Shown: positions 30,337-34,722 of the stretch, one piece after another | Numbering within the stretch: position 1 is the stretch's first letter | Layout of the letters: each line of letters begins with the position of its first letter | Assembly: GCF_001984065.1 (NCBI RefSeq) | Contig: NZ_LYVP01000056.1 | Span: forward strand, 1 to 34,722 | Direction of reading: 5' to 3' | Source of the DNA: Pseudomonas sp. KK4 | Lineage (GTDB): Bacteria; Pseudomonadota; Gammaproteobacteria; Pseudomonadales; Pseudomonadaceae | DNA length: 34,722 nucleotides | Notes under the pieces: generated by a model | Database searches by the model: none | What the model was told of the DNA's origin: nothing | The model's input: the letters and a program-made list of their open reading frames with translations, nothing else | Made by a program: the position numbers and the translations under genes

Positions 30337-31359
30337 TCAGCTTTTGCGCACCCAACGCTCGCGCCAGGCCTGTTGCTGTTCCTTGGTCTGGAAGGTCCAG
30401 GCCACGAAGCGGCTCTGCTTCTGGCCCTGGGACATTTCCACCACCTGGCTTTCCAATGCACCGGCCTTTTTCAGCGCGGCCTGGATCGCCGGCAGGTTCG
30501 AGGCTTTGGACACCAGGGTGCTGAACCACAGCACCTGCTGCCCCACCTGCGCGCTCTCGCTGATCAACTGCGTGACGAAGCGTGCCTCGCCACCCTCGCA
30601 CCACAACTCCGCCGCCTGGCCGCCGAAATTGAGCACCGGCAGTTTGCGTTTCGGGTCGGCCTTGCCCAGCGCCCGCCATTTGCGTGTGCTGCCCCGGGTG
30701 GCTTCTTCCAGGGAGGCGTGGAACGGTGGGTTGCACATCGTCAGGTCAAACCGCTCGGCGCTGTCCAGCAGGCCCAGCAGGATGTGTTTGCGGTTGGCTT
30801 GCTGGCGAACCTGAATGGCTTTGTTCAAACCATTGGACTGAATGATGGCTTTGGCCGCGGCGATGGCGGTGGCGTCAATGTCCGAACCGAGGAAGTGCCA
30901 GCGGTAGTCGCTGTAGCCGATCAGCGGATAGACGCAGTTGGCGCCCATGCCGATATCGAGCACCTTGACCGGTGCGCCCCGGGGAATTTCGCCCTCGTTG
31001 CCGCTGGCCAGCAGGTCGGCGAGAAAATGTACGTAATCGGCACGCCCCGGCACGGGAGGGCACAGGTAGTCGGCGGGAATGTCCCAATGGGCGATGCCGT
31101 AGAACGCCTTGAGCAATGCCCGGTTGAACACCCGTACCGCGTCCGGGCTGGCGAAGTCGATGCTCTCCTTGCCATACGGATTGATGATCACGAATTTGGC
31201 CAGTTCCGGTGTGCTCTTGATCAGCGCCGGGAAGTCGTAGCGACCCTGGTGGCGATTGCGCGGATGCAGGCTGGCCTTCTCTCGCGGCACCACGGCTTTG
31301 GCCGGGGTCGCGGTGTCAGGCTTCTTGCGCGCAGGTTTGGGTGTACGGGGAGCGGTCAT
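30337..31359 (-). CDS. rlmF: 23S rRNA (adenine-1618 N6)-methyltransferase RlmF
   Basis: RlmF methylates A1618 of 23S rRNA using S-adenosylmethionine. The ATG at 31359 gives 340 residues. After a basic, Pro-rich N-terminal tail (about 35 residues) comes LHPRNRHQGRYDFPAL, the family start. Then follow the SAM motif VLDIGMGANCVYPLIG, the acidic LGSDIDATAIAAA, and the catalytic NPPF in MCNPPFHAS, the mark of N6-adenine methyltransferases. A longer reading to 31503 would translate through a REP and is rejected. It lies between hupN and valS, on the valS strand but beyond the valS terminator. Confidence 0.92.
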   Translation of the reverse strand: MTAPRTPKPARKKPDTATPAKAVVPREKASLHPRNRHQGRYDFPALIKSTPELAKFVIINPYGKESIDFASPDAVRVFNRALLKAFYGIAHWDIPADYLCPPVPGRADYVHFLADLLASGNEGEIPRGAPVKVLDIGMGANCVYPLIGYSDYRWHFLGSDIDATAIAAAKAIIQSNGLNKAIQVRQQANRKHILLGLLDSAERFDLTMCNPPFHASLEEATRGSTRKWRALGKADPKRKLPVLNFGGQAAELWCEGGEARFVTQLISESAQVGQQVLWFSTLVSKASNLPAIQAALKKAGALESQVVEMSQGQKQSRFVAWTFQTKEQQQAWRERWVRKS

Positions 31360-31427
31360 GGCGAGTTCGATTCGGGTAAGGCTGAAAGTGGCGGGCATTG
31401 TCCCACAGACGATGGCCAGACGGGCAC

Positions 31428-31518
31428 CTGTAGGCGCGAGGCTTGCCCGCGAAAGCCGCGATGCGGTGATCCGGCGCACCGCGTTATCGTCCTTCGCGGG
31501 CAAGCCTGGCGCCTACAG
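31428..31518. repeat. Inverted REP pair, GCGGGCAAGCC family
   Basis: CTGTAGGCGCGAGGCTTGCC (31428 on) and the complement ending at 31518 flank a centre of about 40 bases containing GCGGTG/CACCGC. It lies between the valS terminator and the rlmF start. Confidence 0.88.
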
Positions 31519-31536
31519 ACAGCGCATTGTCTTGCA

Positions 31537-31568
31537 CAAAAAAGGGAGGCCGTTGCGGGCCTCCCTTG
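31537..31568 (-). terminator. Rho-independent terminator of valS
   Basis: Read on the minus strand, AAGGGAGGCC and GGCCTCCCTT are perfect ten-base arms with a six-base loop, followed by a T-run (A-run at 31538-31543). It starts about 18 bases after the valS stop. Confidence 0.92.
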
Positions 31569-31585
31569 TTCATTGCGATCTGCCG

Positions 31586-34432
31586 TTACAGGCTGGCAAT
31601 CCGCGCATGTTGCTCGGCCAGTTTGGCCAAAGCCTGTTCAGCTTCAGCCAGCTTGGCGCGTTCCTTGTCGATGACTTCGGCCGGAGCCTTGTCGACGAAG
31701 CCGGCGTTGGACAGCTTGCCGCCGACCCGCTGCACTTCGCCTTGCAGGCGCTGGATTTCCTTGTCCAGACGCGCCAGTTCCGCGCCCTTGTCGATCAGGC
31801 CCGCCATTGGCACCAGCACCTCCATCTCGCCGACCAGAGCGGTGGCGGACAGCGGTGCTTCTTCGCCAGCGGCCAGCACGGTGATCGATTCCAGACGCGC
31901 CAGTTTCTTCAACAGCGCTTCGTTCTCGGTCAGGCGACGCTGGTCTTCGGCACTGACGTTTTTCAGGAACAGCGGCAGCGGTTTGCCCGGGCCGATGTTC
32001 ATTTCGCCACGGATGTTGCGGGTGCCGAGCATCAGGCCCTTGAGCCATTCGATGTCGTCTTCGGCGGCCGGGTCGATGCGCTCTTCATTGGCCACTGGCC
32101 ACGGTTGCAGCATGATCGTCTTGCCTTCGATACCGGCCAGCGGCGCGATGCGCTGCCAGATTTCTTCGGTGATGAACGGCATGAACGGGTGCGCCAGGCG
32201 CAGGGCCACTTCCAGTACGCGAACCAGGGTGCGACGGGTGCCGCGCTGGCGTTCGACCGGCGCGTTCTCGTCCCACAGCACAGGCTTGGACAATTCCAGG
32301 TACCAGTCGCAGTACTGGTTCCAGATGAATTCGTACAAAGCCTGTGCGGCCAGGTCGAAACGGAACTGGTCGAGCTGGCGGGTCACTTCGGCTTCGGTGC
32401 GTTGCAACTGCGAAATGATCCAGCGATCGGCCAGCGACAGCTCGTAGGCTTCGCCGTTCTGGCCGCAGTCTTCACCCTTGTCCAGCACATAGCGCGCGGC
32501 GTTCCAGATCTTGTTGCAGAAGTTGCGATAGCCTTCGACGCGGCCCATGTCGAACTTGATGTCGCGACCGGTGGACGCCAGCGAGCAGAAGGTGAAGCGC
32601 AGGGCGTCGGTGCCGTAGCTGGCGATGCCGTCGGCGAACTCTTCGCGGGTCTGTTTCTCGATCTTCTTCGCCAGTTTCGGCTGCATCATGCCGGAGGTGC
32701 GTTTGTGCACCAGATCTTCAAGCTCGATGCCGTCGATGATGTCCAGCGGGTCCAGGACGTTGCCCTTGGACTTGGACATCTTCTGGCCCTGGCCATCGCG
32801 CACCAGACCGTGCACGTAGACGGTCTTGAACGGAACCTGCGGCGTGCCGTCCTCGTTCTTGATCAGGTGCATGGTCAGCATGATCATCCGGGCGACCCAG
32901 AAGAAAATGATGTCGAAGCCCGTCACCAGTACGTCGGTGGAGTGGAATTTCTTCAGGAACTCAGTCTTTTCCGGCCAGCCGAGGGTGGAGAAAGTCCACA
33001 GGCCCGAGCTGAACCAGGTGTCGAGTACGTCGTTGTCCTGCTGCAGCGCAACGTCGGGGCCGAGGTTGTGCTTGGCGCGCACTTCGGCTTCGTCGCGGCC
33101 TACATAGACTTTGCCCGACTCGTCGTACCAGGCCGGAATCCGGTGGCCCCACCACAGCTGACGGCTGATGCACCAGTCCTGGATGTCGCGCATCCACGAG
33201 AAGTACATGTTTTCGTATTGCTTGGGCACGAACTGGATGCGGCCGTCTTCAACGGCGGCAATTGCCGGCTCCGCCAGCGGCTTGGTGGACACGTACCATT
33301 GGTCGGTCAGCCACGGCTCGATGATGGTGCCGGAACGGTCGCCTTTCGGGACTTTCAGAGCGTGATCGTTGACGCTGACCAGCAGGCCGGCGGCATCGAA
33401 CGCGGCAACGACCTGCTTGCGCGCTTCGAAGCGCTCGAGGCCGGCGAACTCGGCCGGGATCTTGCCGTCGATGCTCTCGTTCAGCGTACCGTCGAGGTTG
33501 AACGCCTGGCAGGCCGCAAGCACGTTGGCGTTCTTGTCGAAGATGTTCAGCAGCGGCAGGTTGTGGCGCTTGCCGACTTCGTAGTCGTTGAAATCGTGGG
33601 CCGGGGTGATTTTCACGCAGCCGGTGCCGAATTCGGGGTCGCAGTAATCGTCGGCGATGATCGGAATGCGGCGGCCGACCAGCGGCAGCTCGACGAATTT
33701 GCCGATCAGGGCTTTGTAGCGTTCGTCGTTCGGGTTAACGGCCACGGCGGAGTCGCCGAGCATGGTTTCCGGACGCGTGGTCGCGACGATCAGGTAGTCG
33801 TTGCCTTCGGCGGTTTTCGCGCCGTCGGCCAGCGGGTATTTCAGGTTCCACAGGAAACCTTTCTCGTCGTGGTTTTCCACTTCGAGGTCGGAAATCGCCG
33901 TGTGCAGCTTGGTGTCCCAATTGACCAGGCGCTTGCCGCGGTAGATCAGGCCGTCTTCGTGCAGACGTACGAAGGCCTCTTTAACGGCTTCGGAGAGGCC
34001 GTCGTCCATGGTGAAGCGCTCGCGGCTCCAGTCCACGGACGAGCCGAGGCGGCGAATCTGACGGCTGATGTTGCCGCCGGACTGATCCTTCCACTCCCAG
34101 ACTTTCTCGAGGAATTTGTCGCGGCCCAGATCGTGGCGATTCTGGCCCTGGGCTTCGAGTTGACGCTCCACCAGCATCTGCGTGGCGATACCGGCGTGGT
34201 CGGTGCCCGGTTGCCACAGGGTGTTGCGACCCTGCATGCGGCGGAAACGGATCAGGGCGTCCATGATCGCGTTGTTGAAGCCATGGCCCATGTGCAGGCT
34301 ACCGGTGACGTTCGGCGGCGGGATCATGATGGTGTAGGACTCGCCCGCGCCTTGCGGGGCGAAGTAATTCTCGGACTCCCAGGTGTTGTACCAGGAAGTT
34401 TCAATGGCGTGCGGCTGGTAGGTCTTATCCAT
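31586..34432 (-). CDS. valS: Valyl-tRNA synthetase
   Basis: ValS charges tRNA-Val in the cytosol and edits misactivated threonine. The 948-residue product is full length for the family. The class I signature HMGH is at 47-50 (PPPNVTGSLHMGH) and KMSKS is near residue 552. The editing domain lies between (TTRPETMLGDSAVAV), followed by the anticodon-binding domain. A C-terminal coiled coil typical of ValS runs over the last 70 residues (ELARLDKEIQRLQGEVQRVG). It is an essential single-copy gene and has its own terminator. A REP pair lies upstream at 34549-34622. Confidence 0.97.
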   Translation of the reverse strand: MDKTYQPHAIETSWYNTWESENYFAPQGAGESYTIMIPPPNVTGSLHMGHGFNNAIMDALIRFRRMQGRNTLWQPGTDHAGIATQMLVERQLEAQGQNRHDLGRDKFLEKVWEWKDQSGGNISRQIRRLGSSVDWSRERFTMDDGLSEAVKEAFVRLHEDGLIYRGKRLVNWDTKLHTAISDLEVENHDEKGFLWNLKYPLADGAKTAEGNDYLIVATTRPETMLGDSAVAVNPNDERYKALIGKFVELPLVGRRIPIIADDYCDPEFGTGCVKITPAHDFNDYEVGKRHNLPLLNIFDKNANVLAACQAFNLDGTLNESIDGKIPAEFAGLERFEARKQVVAAFDAAGLLVSVNDHALKVPKGDRSGTIIEPWLTDQWYVSTKPLAEPAIAAVEDGRIQFVPKQYENMYFSWMRDIQDWCISRQLWWGHRIPAWYDESGKVYVGRDEAEVRAKHNLGPDVALQQDNDVLDTWFSSGLWTFSTLGWPEKTEFLKKFHSTDVLVTGFDIIFFWVARMIMLTMHLIKNEDGTPQVPFKTVYVHGLVRDGQGQKMSKSKGNVLDPLDIIDGIELEDLVHKRTSGMMQPKLAKKIEKQTREEFADGIASYGTDALRFTFCSLASTGRDIKFDMGRVEGYRNFCNKIWNAARYVLDKGEDCGQNGEAYELSLADRWIISQLQRTEAEVTRQLDQFRFDLAAQALYEFIWNQYCDWYLELSKPVLWDENAPVERQRGTRRTLVRVLEVALRLAHPFMPFITEEIWQRIAPLAGIEGKTIMLQPWPVANEERIDPAAEDDIEWLKGLMLGTRNIRGEMNIGPGKPLPLFLKNVSAEDQRRLTENEALLKKLARLESITVLAAGEEAPLSATALVGEMEVLVPMAGLIDKGAELARLDKEIQRLQGEVQRVGGKLSNAGFVDKAPAEVIDKERAKLAEAEQALAKLAEQHARIASL

Positions 34433-34548
34433 GCGCGGCGGGACCCTATTGGCATTTATTCAGGAAAAGCCGATGAGTATAGCGGGGATGTGCTGTTTGG
34501 CGTAGAGCGAGGTGTCAACGTGGGGTGTGTTTTGTCAGGGAGAGCAGC

Positions 34549-34622
34549 CTTCGCGGGCAAGCCTCGCTCCTACAGGGTTGTGTTGTACCGGCTCCTGTAG
34601 GAGCGAGGCTTGCCCGCGAAGG
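34549..34622. repeat. Inverted REP pair, GCGGGCAAGCC family, upstream of valS
   Basis: The arms 34549-34577 and 34594-34622 are exact reverse complements over 29 bases around a 16-base centre. Same family as 31428-31518. It separates valS from whatever gene precedes it. Confidence 0.92.
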
Positions 34623-34651
34623 CGTTCTATCAGTCGATACGATTCAAATCG

Positions 34652-34722
34652 TTATTGCGCGTTTCCTTCAGGGGGAGTGTCAGTTTTTTTGTGTGCGGGC
34701 CGGTAGCGGCCTGCCGTCAGGC
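34652..34722 (-). CDS. Possible 3' end of a gene upstream of valS (partial)
   Basis: An open minus-strand frame enters from the window edge and ends with TAA at 34652-34654, reading LTAGRYRPAHKKTDTPPEGNAQ split over the last 22 codons. In related genomes holC and a small unknown gene precede valS. The charged tail followed at once by a REP looks like a true gene end, but 22 residues cannot prove it. Confidence 0.35.
   Translation of the reverse strand, partial: LTAGRYRPAHKKTDTPPEGNAQ

Noticed and set aside
31256..34600. A plus-strand open frame of over 1,100 codons opposite rlmF and valS
   Set aside because: It is the mirror frame of GC-rich coding sequence; valS on the other strand has all synthetase motifs, and the plus-strand translation is low-complexity Gln/His/Val/Asp text with no domain.

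Overview
The window looks like a chromosomal segment of a fluorescent pseudomonad (Pseudomonas fluorescens group). Evidence: high GC, Pseudomonas-type gene content (moaCDE, dauBAR, aapJQMP, estB, rhlB, hupN, rlmF, valS) and several families of typical Pseudomonas REP palindromes in the intergenic gaps. No rRNA, tRNA, CRISPR array, integrase, transposase or prophage gene was seen. All assignments come from reading the sequence by eye and from family knowledge; no search was run.

Layout. 1-1283: molybdopterin genes moaC-moaD-moaE. 1575-5424: a D-arginine catabolic locus, with a basic amino acid binding protein (+) facing the operon dauB-dauA-dauR (-). The two transcription units carry a matching palindrome over their -10 regions, a good candidate for the DauR operator. 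5553-7804: DEAD-box helicase rhlB and carboxylesterase estB (-). 8273-12451: the general L-amino acid ABC transporter aapJQMP, closed by a clear terminator. 12617-13407: an MqsR/MqsA-type toxin-antitoxin pair behind a near-perfect 23-bp palindrome. 13567-15508: a FadR-type regulator and a CynX/NimT-family MFS transporter.

15510-25981 is the most interesting part: a chaperone-usher fimbrial locus whose subunits all belong to the DUF1120 family. On the minus strand, in transcription order, come three DUF1120 subunits, a periplasmic chaperone, an outer-membrane usher, a two-domain DUF1120 protein that looks like the tip adhesin, and three more DUF1120 subunits. On the plus strand lie an RcsB-like orphan response regulator and a seventh single-domain subunit. 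The two outward-facing pilin promoters share an exact 13-bp element placed 88 bp before the start codon, with matching -10 hexamers at the same distance. An 11/13 copy lies upstream of the regulator itself. I infer a self-contained, locally regulated adhesive organelle with unusually many paralogous subunits and a chaperone that lacks the usual Arg/Lys anchor residues.

26190-34722: housekeeping and small accessory genes: an NTF2-like protein, a GIY-YIG protein, a GST-like protein with an extra C-terminal domain, a membrane-anchored glutaredoxin, the nucleoid-associated protein NdpA/YejK, HU (hupN), rRNA methyltransferase rlmF and valyl-tRNA synthetase valS. The last bases may hold the 3' end of one more minus-strand gene.
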